Positions 44,205 through 54,085 of a stretch of 64,000 nt of DNA are shown here, one piece after another. How positions within the stretch are numbered: the stretch's first letter is position 1; each line of letters starts with the position of its first letter. The notes below the pieces were generated by a model. That model saw only the letters and a list, made by a program, of their open reading frames with translations. It was not told the origin of the DNA and did no database searches. Source of the stretch: Colwellia hornerae (GTDB lineage Bacteria > Pseudomonadota > Gammaproteobacteria > Enterobacterales > Alteromonadaceae); contig NZ_VOLR01000017.1 in NCBI RefSeq assembly GCF_007954355.1, forward strand, positions 1 through 64,000, read 5' to 3'. Both the position numbers and the translations under genes were made by a program.

Positions 44205-44705
44205 ATGACGCTAACGGTTAATACCATTACTAATGACCATGGCGAAGATCAATTTAAGCCCAACGCTACTGTTGCTGCTATTATCGTTCATCAAAATAAG
44301 TTTTTACTGGTTGAAGAAATTGAAAAGGGTAAAAAAGTCTTTAACCAGCCTGCTGGCCATTTAGAGGCTAATGAAAACCTAATTAGTGCCATTGAACGAG
44401 AAGTACTAGAAGAAACCGGCTTAACGCTAACACCTGATTACGTTTCAGGTATTTATTACTTTTATCGCCCGGAAATTAATCTTTACTACCTGAGATTTTG
44501 TTTTGTTATCGAAGTTAATGAGTTTCTTCACAGTTCTCCACAAGATGATGAAATTATTGCCACCCATTGGCTAACATTCGATGAAATAAAAGCAAAGTCA
44601 GTGCAATTACGCAGCACGCTAGTTTTAGAATGTATTGAAGATTACTTATCTGTTTTGAAAAATGGAAAAAAAATATCATTATCTTCATTAAAATCCAATC
44701 TTTAA
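44205..44705 (+). CDS. nudJ: NUDIX phosphatase NudJ
   Basis: About 166 residues from the ATG at 44205, four bases after the rluE stop. An earlier ATG at 44169 would overlap rluE by 32 bases. The Nudix box is complete: GHLEANENLISAIEREVLEE followed by TGL. Before it, FKPNATVAAIIVHQNKFLLVEE and VFNQPAGHLE match E. coli NudJ, which cleaves thiamine pyrophosphates and nucleoside di/triphosphates in vitro. The order rluE-nudJ-mnmA is as in E. coli. The C-terminal extension is about 15 residues longer. Confidence 0.92.
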   Translation: MTLTVNTITNDHGEDQFKPNATVAAIIVHQNKFLLVEEIEKGKKVFNQPAGHLEANENLISAIEREVLEETGLTLTPDYVSGIYYFYRPEINLYYLRFCFVIEVNEFLHSSPQDDEIIATHWLTFDEIKAKSVQLRSTLVLECIEDYLSVLKNGKKISLSSLKSNL

Positions 44706-44768
44706 TCTATGCCGCTAAATCCTGACATGCTATAATTTTTCGCCTTTTTCCTTAGATTTGTACTTTTA

Positions 44769-45920
44769 ATGTCATCATCAGTATCATCGAGCGCTGAAAA
44801 CCAAAACACTGCGCCTATAAGTAAAGCACCACACGACACCAAAGTTATTGTTGGTATGTCTGGCGGTGTTGACTCCTCTGTTTCTGCACACTTATTGATT
44901 GAACAAGGTTATCAAGTTGAAGGCCTGTTCATGAAAAATTGGGAAGAAGACGATACCGATGAATACTGTGCGGCAGCCCAAGACCTCGAAGATGCACAAC
45001 TGGTTTGTGACAAACTTGGCATAAAATTACACACCATCAATTTCGCAACCGAATACTGGGATAATGTTTTTGAGTATTTTTTAGCTGAATATAAAGCGGG
45101 CCGAACACCTAATCCTGATATTATGTGTAACAAAGAAATTAAATTTAAAGCCTTCTTAGAGTTTGCTTGTGAAGACTTAGACGCTGACTACATAGCTACG
45201 GGACACTATGTGCAACGTGAGTTTATTAATGGTCAGTGGGCAATGTTACGCGGTTTAGACAGTAATAAAGATCAAAGTTACTTTTTATATACGCTAAGCG
45301 ACGAGCAAGTCGGACGTACTTTATTTCCTGTTGGAAATATCGAAAAACCTGCAGTTCGTGCTATTGCCGAGCAAGCTGATTTAGTTACCCATAATAAAAA
45401 AGACAGTACCGGCATATGTTTTATTGGTGAGCGAAAATTCAAAGATTTTCTAGGTCAATATTTACCGGCACAGCCAGGCAAAATTGAATCTGCTGAAGGT
45501 GAAGTGATCGGTGAGCACGACGGTTTAATGTACCACACCTTAGGTCAGCGTAAAGGCCTACGTATCGGTGGTTTAGCCAATGCGGGTGAAGCGCCTTGGT
45601 ATGTGGTTGAGAAAGACTTGATACGTAATGTGTTAATTGTTGGTCAAGGTCATAACCATCCTCGCCTATTCTCTAAAGGCTTAATCGGTAATCAATTACA
45701 TTTAGTTAATCGAAAACCCCTTGATACGCCAATAAAATGTACCGTTAAAACCCGCTATCGCCAAGATGATGTCCCCTGTCATCTATCTCCGATGAGCGAT
45801 GGTGAATATTTAGTGATGTTTGATGAAGCACAAAGTTCAGTAACACCGGGACAATCTGTAGTTTTTTATCAAGATAACATTTGTCTTGGCGGCGGTATCA
45901 TCAATACGCTTATCCGCTAA
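44769..45920 (+). CDS. mnmA: tRNA-specific 2-thiouridylase MnmA
   Basis: 383 residues with a ~20-residue serine-rich N-terminal extension before the usual start. It adds sulfur to U34 of Lys, Glu and Gln tRNAs. The ATP pyrophosphatase loop is [15 protein letters not shown], the first catalytic Cys is in [12 protein letters not shown] and the second in [12 protein letters not shown]. The extension may not be translated if an internal start is used, but no better in-frame start with a ribosome binding site is apparent. It is followed by hflD after 35 bases. Confidence 0.96.
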   Translation: MSSSVSSSAENQNTAPISKAPHDTKVIVGMSGGVDSSVSAHLLIEQGYQVEGLFMKNWEEDDTDEYCAAAQDLEDAQLVCDKLGIKLHTINFATEYWDNVFEYFLAEYKAGRTPNPDIMCNKEIKFKAFLEFACEDLDADYIATGHYVQREFINGQWAMLRGLDSNKDQSYFLYTLSDEQVGRTLFPVGNIEKPAVRAIAEQADLVTHNKKDSTGICFIGERKFKDFLGQYLPAQPGKIESAEGEVIGEHDGLMYHTLGQRKGLRIGGLANAGEAPWYVVEKDLIRNVLIVGQGHNHPRLFSKGLIGNQLHLVNRKPLDTPIKCTVKTRYRQDDVPCHLSPMSDGEYLVMFDEAQSSVTPGQSVVFYQDNICLGGGIINTLIR

Positions 45921-45955
45921 GTGATAACGAAAAAATAGTTGAGCAGTAATTAGTT

Positions 45956-46579
45956 ATGAACAGTATAAATGAACAAACCCTAACACTTGCCGCCGTTTGC
46001 CAAGTCGCTTATTGGGTGCAAAAAATATCTCGTAGTGGGCAAATAGACGAAGACGAACTCGCTTTATTACTTAATAGCGTCATGATCACATCGCCTAAAA
46101 ACACTATGGAAGTTTACGGTGGTGAAATCAGTCATTTAAAAATAGGCTTAACAACGCTGGTTAACCATTTAGGTAATAAATCAACAAACAAAGATCCCGA
46201 AATTACCCGTTATGTGGTGAGCTTACTGGGTTTAGAACGCCGTTTAAGTAAATATAGTGATAAAATGAATGCACTCGGCGAACGAATTAACCAAAGTCAA
46301 CGTCAATTAGCACATTATGACATTACCAGTGAAACACTCGTTTCTAGCTTAGCGTCGATTTATAGTGATTTGATCAGCCCGCTTGGAACACCTATTCAAG
46401 TGGCAGGCGAACCCGCTATATTAAAGCAATCAGTCAATCAACATAAAATACGTGCGCTGTTATTAGCGGGGATTCGCTCGAGTGTATTATGGCGACAAGT
46501 CGGTGGACAACGCCGAAGTATTTTATTTTCACGTTCAAAATTAGTTGAATGTGCCGAGCAATTGCTCAAAGCTTGTTAA
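45956..46579 (+). CDS. hflD: HflD, high-frequency lysogenization protein homologue
   Basis: 207 residues, all helical, close to E. coli HflD (213). Recognised by TLAAVCQVAYWVQKISRSGQ at the start, LGLERRLSKYSDKMNALGERI in the middle and IRALLLAGIRSSVLWRQVGG near the end. In E. coli it is a peripheral membrane protein that affects lambda CII stability; its normal cellular job is unclear. It sits between mnmA and purB as in other gammaproteobacteria. Confidence 0.93.
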   Translation: MNSINEQTLTLAAVCQVAYWVQKISRSGQIDEDELALLLNSVMITSPKNTMEVYGGEISHLKIGLTTLVNHLGNKSTNKDPEITRYVVSLLGLERRLSKYSDKMNALGERINQSQRQLAHYDITSETLVSSLASIYSDLISPLGTPIQVAGEPAILKQSVNQHKIRALLLAGIRSSVLWRQVGGQRRSILFSRSKLVECAEQLLKAC

Positions 46580-46620
46580 ACAAATTCAAAATTAGTTTTT
46601 AACCTTACTTTAAATATTAG

Positions 46621-48000
<1,380 letters not shown>

Positions 48001-48020
48001 TTTCGTTTAGACTTGTTCTG

Positions 48021-48048
48021 AAAAAAGGAACCGTAAGGTTCCTTTTTT
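48021..48048 (+). terminator. Terminator of purB
   Basis: AAAAAAGGAACC and GGTTCCTTTTTT form a 12-base stem around GTAA, ending in a T-run. It can work in both directions. Confidence 0.88.
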
Positions 48049-48050
48049 AT

Positions 48051-48203
48051 GTTCAGGATGAACGGTATATCACGGTGGCATGGATGCCAATAAGTGATGA
48101 TGTTCAGGATGAACGGTATATCACGGTGGCATGGATGCCAATAAGTGATGATGTTCAGGATGAACGGTATATCACGGTGGCATGGATGCCAATGAGTGAT
48201 GAT
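48051..48203 (+). repeat. Three 51-bp tandem repeats with GGA-loop hairpins
   Basis: Copies start at 48051, 48102 and 48153; the third has one A-to-G change. Each copy can fold into GTTCA-GGA-TGAAC, and into GGCA-TGGA-TGCC enclosed by ATCAC and GTGAT. On the plus strand both loops show GGA, and the first gives CAGGATG, the motif bound by CsrA in CsrB-type RNAs. The repeats lie between the purB terminator and roxA, so they would form part of a roxA leader or of a separate RNA. Confidence 0.9.
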
Positions 48204-48234
48204 GTTCTAAATTAACACTGAGAGTAACTAAACC

Positions 48235-49404
48235 ATGCAAAAAATTCATTGGGGCGAACTAACGCCTGAGCAGTTTTTAAAAGAATATTGGCAAAAAAAA
48301 CCGTTATTAATAAAAGGGGCATTTAAAGACTTTACCGATCCGATCGATGCCAACGAACTTGCTGGACTCGCGATGGAAAGCGAAATAGAATCGCGCATTA
48401 TTGCCCGTATGAATGGTGAATGGCAAGTAGAGCAAGGTCCTTTTGAATCATTCGATAAATTTGGCGAACAAGACTGGACGCTGCTGGTACAAGCAGTAAA
48501 TAATTGGTCTCGTGATACCCAATCACTACTCGCGGCGGTTGATTTTATTCCACAATGGCGTATTGATGATGTGATGGTGAGTTTTTCAACACCCAATGGC
48601 GGTGTTGGTGCTCATTTAGACCAGTACGATGTCTTTATTGTGCAAGGTGAAGGGAAACGTCGCTGGCAAGTTGGTGCGCCAGATAGTTCTCTCAAGCAGC
48701 TATTACCTCACCCTGATTTAAAGCAAGTCTCTAGTTTTGTTGCTGTTATCGATGAAGTAACCGAAGCAGGTGATTTACTTTATATACCACCAAATCATCC
48801 ACACAATGGCGTATCAATAGAAAACTCCATGAATTTTTCTATTGGCTTTCAGGCTCCAAACAATCAGGAGTTGTGGTCGGGTTTTGCTGATAAATTAATA
48901 GATGAAAATCTTGGGGAAAGACGTTTTCCTGATAAAGAACGTACTCTAACCCGTCAGCCCGAACAACTTGAACAAACCGATATCGAAAAGTTAAAGGCTT
49001 TTATGAAAGCTCAGCTTGATGACGATAAGTTATTTACGCCTTTTATTGGCAAATATCTTACCCAAAACCACCATGCCTTAGAAATATTAATGCCAGTGAC
49101 TCCTATTGACAGTGAACAGCTTGCCGATATTCTGGCTGAAGCAGAAAACACTTTAGTGCCTGTTTCAGGAATAAAAAGCTTAATTGTTCCTTTTCAACAT
49201 CAAGATCTCCAGCCAAATGAAACAAGTTTTTTATACATTAATGGTGAAAGCTTTTTAATTAATAAAGAAACAATCACATTAGCGACATACTTAACAAAAC
49301 AGCAGACTTTGACCACTAAAAAGGTAAAAAGTTTACTAACAAATTTGAAAAATGAACAATTATTGACTAATGTTCTAAATATGGGCTTTTGGTATGTAGA
49401 ATAA
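48235..49404 (+). CDS. roxA: Ribosomal protein L16 arginine hydroxylase (JmjC/cupin oxygenase)
   Basis: 389 residues, near E. coli RoxA/YcfD (373). A 2-oxoglutarate/Fe(II) oxygenase that hydroxylates an Arg of L16. The iron ligands are His127 and Asp129 in GVGAHLDQYDVF and His190 in YIPPNHPHNG. KRRWQVG carries the 2-oxoglutarate-side residues. The start KIHWGELTPEQFLKEYWQKK is typical. Its leader carries three 51-bp hairpin repeats, which raises the question of post-transcriptional control. Confidence 0.93.
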   Translation: MQKIHWGELTPEQFLKEYWQKKPLLIKGAFKDFTDPIDANELAGLAMESEIESRIIARMNGEWQVEQGPFESFDKFGEQDWTLLVQAVNNWSRDTQSLLAAVDFIPQWRIDDVMVSFSTPNGGVGAHLDQYDVFIVQGEGKRRWQVGAPDSSLKQLLPHPDLKQVSSFVAVIDEVTEAGDLLYIPPNHPHNGVSIENSMNFSIGFQAPNNQELWSGFADKLIDENLGERRFPDKERTLTRQPEQLEQTDIEKLKAFMKAQLDDDKLFTPFIGKYLTQNHHALEILMPVTPIDSEQLADILAEAENTLVPVSGIKSLIVPFQHQDLQPNETSFLYINGESFLINKETITLATYLTKQQTLTTKKVKSLLTNLKNEQLLTNVLNMGFWYVE

Positions 49405-49424
49405 CAATCGGTGGAATAGTTATC

Positions 49425-49889
49425 ATGTCGTTCAGTGTCAGTAGAGTCAAATGGGAACAAGCGGCATCATTATTAAGAGATGTCCGCGAAAAAGTTTTTA
49501 TTTGCGAATGGCGTATTCCACGAAAAATTGAGTTTGACCGAAAAGACCACTATGCATTTCATGTTTTAGTTTGTGATGATATGACTCAAGAGCCCGTTGC
49601 AACGGGCCGTATCTTATCTACGGGGGAAATTTCTCGTATCGCTGTATTAATGTCTTTTAGGAAAAGAAACATCGACCGAGAGGTTGTCAAAGGTTTACTG
49701 GCTATTGCAAAAGACCTAAAGCTTGATGAAGTCTTTATTTATAGCCCACTTGAAGATGTTGAATATTTTAGGAAGTTTAACTTTATCAGTGCCGGCGCAG
49801 TATTTATGGAGGCTGGTATGCCTCGACAGCGTATGGCATGTGCTGTAGCGGATATAAAAAAATCCACCCGTTTCGCTTTTAATCACTAA
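49425..49889 (+). CDS. GNAT family N-acetyltransferase, ElaA/YjcF-like
   Basis: About 154 residues from the ATG at 49425 with GGTGG upstream. A longer frame from 49389 would overlap roxA. LLRDVREKVFICEWRIPRKIEFDRKD matches the N-terminus of the small GNAT proteins in which VF..EQ..P..EFD is common. GRISRI-type strand 4 appears as GEISRIAVLMSFRKRNIDRE, where the usual R-x-x-G-x-G acetyl-CoA loop is poorly kept. VEYFRKFNFISAGAVFMEAGMPRQRM closes the domain. The acceptor is unknown. It follows roxA closely and probably shares its transcript. Confidence 0.8.
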   Translation: MSFSVSRVKWEQAASLLRDVREKVFICEWRIPRKIEFDRKDHYAFHVLVCDDMTQEPVATGRILSTGEISRIAVLMSFRKRNIDREVVKGLLAIAKDLKLDEVFIYSPLEDVEYFRKFNFISAGAVFMEAGMPRQRMACAVADIKKSTRFAFNH

Positions 49890-50118
49890 TTTATTAAACC
49901 TTACTCCTTTGATCTGTAACTCTTCTTACTATTTCTGACCCCATTTGTAAATTCTGTGCTTTATTCTATACATTTACCCTAATATAGTGGCAATAATATT
50001 TTGATCTGACGGCTAGCGCAACATTAGGCTAAGTGGTATTGTGCGCGTCGAAACAATACAACTCTTATTACAGAAGTAGAAAGAATAATAACAAACCTTT
50101 TTACGTGGAGATTTAGAA

Positions 50119-51162
50119 GTGGCAATTTTTGATTTAGTAGATTTCGACAATCATGAACAAGTTGTTTATTGCAGCGATGATGCAACAGGCTTAAAAGCGA
50201 TCATTGCAGTACACAGTACTGCACTTGGACCAGCAGCAGGTGGCTGTCGTTTTTGGGATTACGTAAACGATGAAGCAGCATTAACCGATGTTTTACGTTT
50301 ATCAAAAGGCATGACCTATAAAAATGCTATGGCTGGGTTGAAACTTGGCGGTGGTAAAGGGGTTATTATTGGTAACCCTCGACACTTAAAATCAGATGAT
50401 TTATTCAAAGCCTATGGTAAAGCCGTTAATAATTTAGGGGGGCGTTACTACACCGCTGAAGACGTAAATATTACTACTGGTGATATGGCTATTGTTAATC
50501 AAGTTACCGACTATGTTTCGGGTCTTGAAGGAAAAAGTGGTAATCCAGGTCCATTTACTGCGCTCGGCACTTTTCTAGGTATAAAAGCTGCGGTTAAGTT
50601 TAAATTAGGATCTGATGATTTATCCGGTATTAAAGTCGCTGTACAAGGGCTTGGTAGTGTTGGTTATTCACTCTGTGAACGACTTCATGCTGCGGGTGCA
50701 AAATTAATCGTTACTGATATTAATCAAGAAATTTTAGATAAAGCCGTTACCGAGTTAGATGCAACGGTTGTTAGCCTTGACGATATTTACAAACAAGATG
50801 TTGAAGTGTTTTCACCTTGTGCATTGGGCGCGTCAATTAATGACGATAGCATTGCAGAGCTTAAAGCGGTGATCATTGCCGGCTGTGCTAATAACCAACT
50901 TGCAGAAAGCCGCCATGACCAAGTCCTTTTAGACAAAGGTATTTTGTATGCGCCTGACTACGTCATTAATGCTGGGGGAATTATAAATGTTGCCCTTGAA
51001 ATTTATCCTGAACCTTATTGTGCTGATAAAGCGACAAGTTTGGTCGAAAATATTTATCACACACTAATGAATGTTTTTGTGACAGCGAACGAGAAAAACT
51101 TACCAACAGGTAAAGTCGCCGATGAAATGGCGAGAGCTATAATAGCTAACGCTGGCAAGTAA
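50119..51162 (+). CDS. Leucine dehydrogenase (Glu/Leu/Phe/Val dehydrogenase family)
   Basis: 347 residues. It deaminates branched-chain amino acids to 2-oxo acids with NAD+. The catalytic lysines fall at the positions known from Bacillus leucine dehydrogenase: Lys68 in GMTYKNA and Lys80 in KLGGGKG. The nucleotide-binding fold begins at VAVQGLGSVGYSLCE near 177. The start is GTG at 50119, with GGAG eight bases upstream. It is a single-gene unit ending in a strong terminator. Valine dehydrogenase is the main alternative. Confidence 0.9.
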   Translation: MAIFDLVDFDNHEQVVYCSDDATGLKAIIAVHSTALGPAAGGCRFWDYVNDEAALTDVLRLSKGMTYKNAMAGLKLGGGKGVIIGNPRHLKSDDLFKAYGKAVNNLGGRYYTAEDVNITTGDMAIVNQVTDYVSGLEGKSGNPGPFTALGTFLGIKAAVKFKLGSDDLSGIKVAVQGLGSVGYSLCERLHAAGAKLIVTDINQEILDKAVTELDATVVSLDDIYKQDVEVFSPCALGASINDDSIAELKAVIIAGCANNQLAESRHDQVLLDKGILYAPDYVINAGGIINVALEIYPEPYCADKATSLVENIYHTLMNVFVTANEKNLPTGKVADEMARAIIANAGK

Positions 51163-51179
51163 TTTTTCCGTATAAACTA

Positions 51180-51217
51180 AAAAGCCGCACTATATAAATA
51201 AAGTGCGGCTTTTTTTT
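51180..51217. terminator. Bidirectional terminator between leucine dehydrogenase and the long GAPDH gene
   Basis: AAAAGCCGCACT and AGTGCGGCTTTT form a 12-base stem with T-runs on the plus strand and A-runs that act on the minus strand. Confidence 0.88.
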
Positions 51218-51269
51218 CGCTATAAATTGTTGGCATCAACTATCGCCAACAATTTTATCAACTGATAGA

Positions 51270-52718
51270 CTAATTTACGGGTAATGTTGGTACCTGAATA
51301 CCCGACATTTCTAGCATTACTCTAACTACCTGACAGCTGTAACCAAATTCATTGTCATACCATACATATAATACAGCGCGGTCGCCATCAACAATCGTTG
51401 CTTGAGAATCAACAACACCGGCGTAACGAGAGCCAACCAAGTCAGTAGAAACGATTTCAGTTGAAGCCGTATAATCTACTTGATTTTGTAACGTAGAATT
51501 CAATGAAATATTACGTAAGTAATCGTTTAATGCTTCTTTGTCAGTCGACTTTTTCAAGTTCAAATTCATGATAGCCATTGAAACGTTTGGTGTTGGTACA
51601 CGAATAGCGTTACCCGTTAACAAACCTTTCAATTCAGGTAATGCTTTAGCAACCGCTTTAGCAGCACCCGTTGTGCTAATAACCATGTTTAATGGTGCAC
51701 TACGACCACGGCGAGGAGCTGGGTGGTAGTTATCAATTAAATTCTGATCGTTAGTATACGAGTGAACCGTTTCAACGTGACCATTCTTAATACCGAACTC
51801 ATCGTTAATCGCTTTTAACACAGGAGTAATAGCGTTAGTGGTACAACTCGCTGCAGAAACAATTTTGTCATCCGCTAAAATCATATCTTGATTCACGCCA
51901 TAAACGATATTTTTAATATCACCTTTAGCCGGTGCTGTTAACAATACTTTAGCAACACCTTTTGATTGCAAATGTTGTCCTAGGCCTTCTTCATCACTCC
52001 ATACACCGGTGTTATCAACAACTAAAGCGTCATTAATACCATATTGGGTATAGTCGATTTCGCTAGGATTTTTTGCATAAATGACCTGAATAAATGCGCC
52101 ATTAGCTTTAATGACACTATTTTCTTCATCGATAGTAATACTACCGTTAAAGGCACCATGCACTGAATCACGACGTAATAGACTGGCACGTTTTGCTAAA
52201 TCGCCTTTACCACTTGGGCGAATAACAATAGCACGAAGATTTAATGTCGAGCAGGGTCCTGCACGTTCAATTAACAGACGCGCTAATAAGCGACCGATAC
52301 GTCCAAAACCATAAAGAACAACATCTTTAGACTTTTGTGGGTCAGTATTTTTATTTATCGAAACTAATTCTTTTTCTAAAAACTGCTCAATTGACAGACC
52401 ATTCGCTTTACCAAGAAATAAATAACGGTAGGCCAATTTACCGACATCAATACGTGCTGGTGCTAAATCCATGTGTCTTAATGCATCAATAAAAGGAAAG
52501 CTTTCACGTAAACGTAATTTACTCTCTTCATGTAAAGCAACAGACTTATGTGCTTTAATGATATCAATTGCAGAAGCATTAACTAATGGACGACCATAAA
52601 TAGATACTTCGAGACCTTTGTTTCTGAAAAGTTGTCCTATAATAGGTTGCATATTTTCAGCAAATGTTTGGCGTTCTTGCCAGCTAGCTTGGTATTGTTC
52701 CTCAAGATGAGAAGTCAT
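51270..52718 (-). CDS. Glyceraldehyde-3-phosphate dehydrogenase paralogue with N-terminal extension
   Basis: 482 residues against ~330 for classical GAPDH. The first ~130 residues form a helical extension not found in GapA (RPLVNASAIDIIKAHKSVAL, FPFIDALRHMDLAPARID). The GAPDH domain then begins at VVLYGFGRIGRLLARLL. The catalytic Cys is in SAASCTTNAITP and the paired His in VETVHSYTNDQ. Proteins of this length occur in Vibrio, Shewanella and relatives beside a standard GapA and are sometimes called GapB; a gluconeogenic role is proposed for such second copies. Cofactor preference cannot be read. No convincing HexR box is upstream. Confidence 0.88.
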   Translation of the reverse strand: MTSHLEEQYQASWQERQTFAENMQPIIGQLFRNKGLEVSIYGRPLVNASAIDIIKAHKSVALHEESKLRLRESFPFIDALRHMDLAPARIDVGKLAYRYLFLGKANGLSIEQFLEKELVSINKNTDPQKSKDVVLYGFGRIGRLLARLLIERAGPCSTLNLRAIVIRPSGKGDLAKRASLLRRDSVHGAFNGSITIDEENSVIKANGAFIQVIYAKNPSEIDYTQYGINDALVVDNTGVWSDEEGLGQHLQSKGVAKVLLTAPAKGDIKNIVYGVNQDMILADDKIVSAASCTTNAITPVLKAINDEFGIKNGHVETVHSYTNDQNLIDNYHPAPRRGRSAPLNMVISTTGAAKAVAKALPELKGLLTGNAIRVPTPNVSMAIMNLNLKKSTDKEALNDYLRNISLNSTLQNQVDYTASTEIVSTDLVGSRYAGVVDSQATIVDGDRAVLYVWYDNEFGYSCQVVRVMLEMSGIQVPTLPVN

Positions 52719-52872
52719 TGCGTAAACCTTTTTATTTCAGTCAATTGAACGATGAGTTATTATTAATATTAGCACTAATAACAATAATAATTAATTGCGG
52801 CACTATTGTAATCGAACCTGAAAACTTTCGCCACTAGTTACACGTGATTTCACGCTCAAATATGGGACAAAA

Positions 52873-53673
52873 ATGAAGACAACATTAGCCTACTTATCTC
52901 TAATTTTTTTATTAACCGCTTGTGATAGCAAGCCAAACTTTGCTGATCTTTGTGACAGTAATGCTGAAATTTGTAATGAATTTAAAGAAGACTCATGGTG
53001 TAAGCGTGAACGAATTAAGGTGGGGTTTTCTAATTTAGAGCATAAACTGGCGGCTTCAGATCTACATAAATATCATCAACTCATTGCTTATGAAGATTAT
53101 GCGCAATGTATGGTTCATGCCTCTAAAATTGAGCATATTAAATTAAAGCATAAACAAACAATGCGAGTAGATAACGCTATTCAAGCACAGAGCCGCATTA
53201 AAGAAATATCAAAAGAGACAATGAACTCAAATCACCCTCACCTCCTTTATTATCACTGGTCAAGATATATAAATGAAGAGTCTTTAGCTAGATTTTTAGC
53301 ACAAGAAGGCAGCAAAGCCCTTGATAATTCAAGGTCGCAATATAACTTAGCGACTCATTATACAAAAATAGATCCGAAAAAAACCTTAACGTTACTTTAT
53401 CGAGCTTTGCAATTATATCAGCCAGACCAAAAGATAAATCAAGAGATTTTTCAATCTATTGCAACGATATTTATAGAAAAACAAGAAGTTAAAAAAGCTT
53501 ATCTCTGGTTAAGGATTTTACGATTACATTCGCCAGAAAATGAAGAAGTGACTGAAAAGTCTTTAAATAATTATGTTATTGGTTACAAATTAAACAAAAA
53601 ATTATTAGATAAAATTGCCAATATAACCTTAGATAAAATTGAGGCAGGAACTTTTGAGTCACCCAAGGTTTAA
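52873..53673 (+). CDS. DUF2989 family lipoprotein
   Basis: 266 residues with signal peptide II and lipobox (LIFLLTACDSK, Cys17). The mature part has several conserved cysteines early on (LCDSNAEICNEF, WCKRERI) and helical, TPR-like segments later (YNLATHYTKIDPKKTLTLLYRALQLY). This is the build of DUF2989 lipoproteins of Vibrio, Shewanella and Colwellia, whose function is unknown. The ATG follows GGGAC. A perfect 11-base hairpin overlaps its stop codon. Confidence 0.82.
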   Translation: MKTTLAYLSLIFLLTACDSKPNFADLCDSNAEICNEFKEDSWCKRERIKVGFSNLEHKLAASDLHKYHQLIAYEDYAQCMVHASKIEHIKLKHKQTMRVDNAIQAQSRIKEISKETMNSNHPHLLYYHWSRYINEESLARFLAQEGSKALDNSRSQYNLATHYTKIDPKKTLTLLYRALQLYQPDQKINQEIFQSIATIFIEKQEVKKAYLWLRILRLHSPENEEVTEKSLNNYVIGYKLNKKLLDKIANITLDKIEAGTFESPKV

Positions 53674-53690
53674 TCAAGAGATTAAACCTT
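53665..53690 (+). terminator. Hairpin over the stop codon of the DUF2989 gene
   Basis: AAGGTTTAATC and GATTAAACCTT form a perfect 11-base stem around AAGA, followed only by a mixed T-rich GTCTCTTT. Probably a weak terminator between convergent genes. Confidence 0.55.
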
Positions 53691-53696
53691 GTCTCT

Positions 53697-54071
53697 TTAA
53701 GTGGCGCTAAACTGTAAACTTAAAGAATTAACACAATAACGTTTACCGGTCGGTTGTGGACCATCATCAAATACATGACCCAGATGAGAGTCACACGTAC
53801 TGCAAGTGATTTCTGTACGCATCATCCCAAGGCTGTCATCTTCAATGTAGGCGACATTTGGGCTGATAGCGGCAGAAAAACTCGGCCAACCACAACCTGA
53901 TTGAAATTTGTCAGTCGAAGAAAAGAGTTCCTTTTCACAACAGGCACAATGGTAAACACCGACTAGCCAATGATCGTTATATTCACCACTGAACGGTTGT
54001 TCAGTAGCAGCCAAGCGACATACTTGAAAAGCCGCGGGGGTTAACTTATCTTGATAAGGGTCTTTAGACAT
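53697..54071 (-). CDS. msrB: Peptide-methionine (R)-S-oxide reductase
   Basis: 124 residues. It reduces methionine-R-sulfoxide in proteins. The zinc cysteines are two pairs, CACC and CSTC, with the second in EITCSTCDSHLGHVF. FQSGCGWPSF is the family signature and the catalytic Cys is in RYCVNSLSLQF near 114. AAGGTGA precedes the ATG. It lies 14 bases after gnd on the same strand, so the two are probably transcribed together. Confidence 0.95.
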   Translation of the reverse strand: MSKDPYQDKLTPAAFQVCRLAATEQPFSGEYNDHWLVGVYHCACCEKELFSSTDKFQSGCGWPSFSAAISPNVAYIEDDSLGMMRTEITCSTCDSHLGHVFDDGPQPTGKRYCVNSLSLQFSAT

Positions 54072-54085
54072 ATATTTTCACCTTT

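Noticed and set aside
48051-48203. Three regular repeats as a possible CRISPR array
   Set aside because: The 51-bp units are directly adjacent with no unique spacers, and no cas genes are in the window.
52790-52830. HexR-like TGTAATCGAACCTGA before the long GAPDH gene
   Set aside because: The right half does not match ATTACA, so it falls well below the other three sites.
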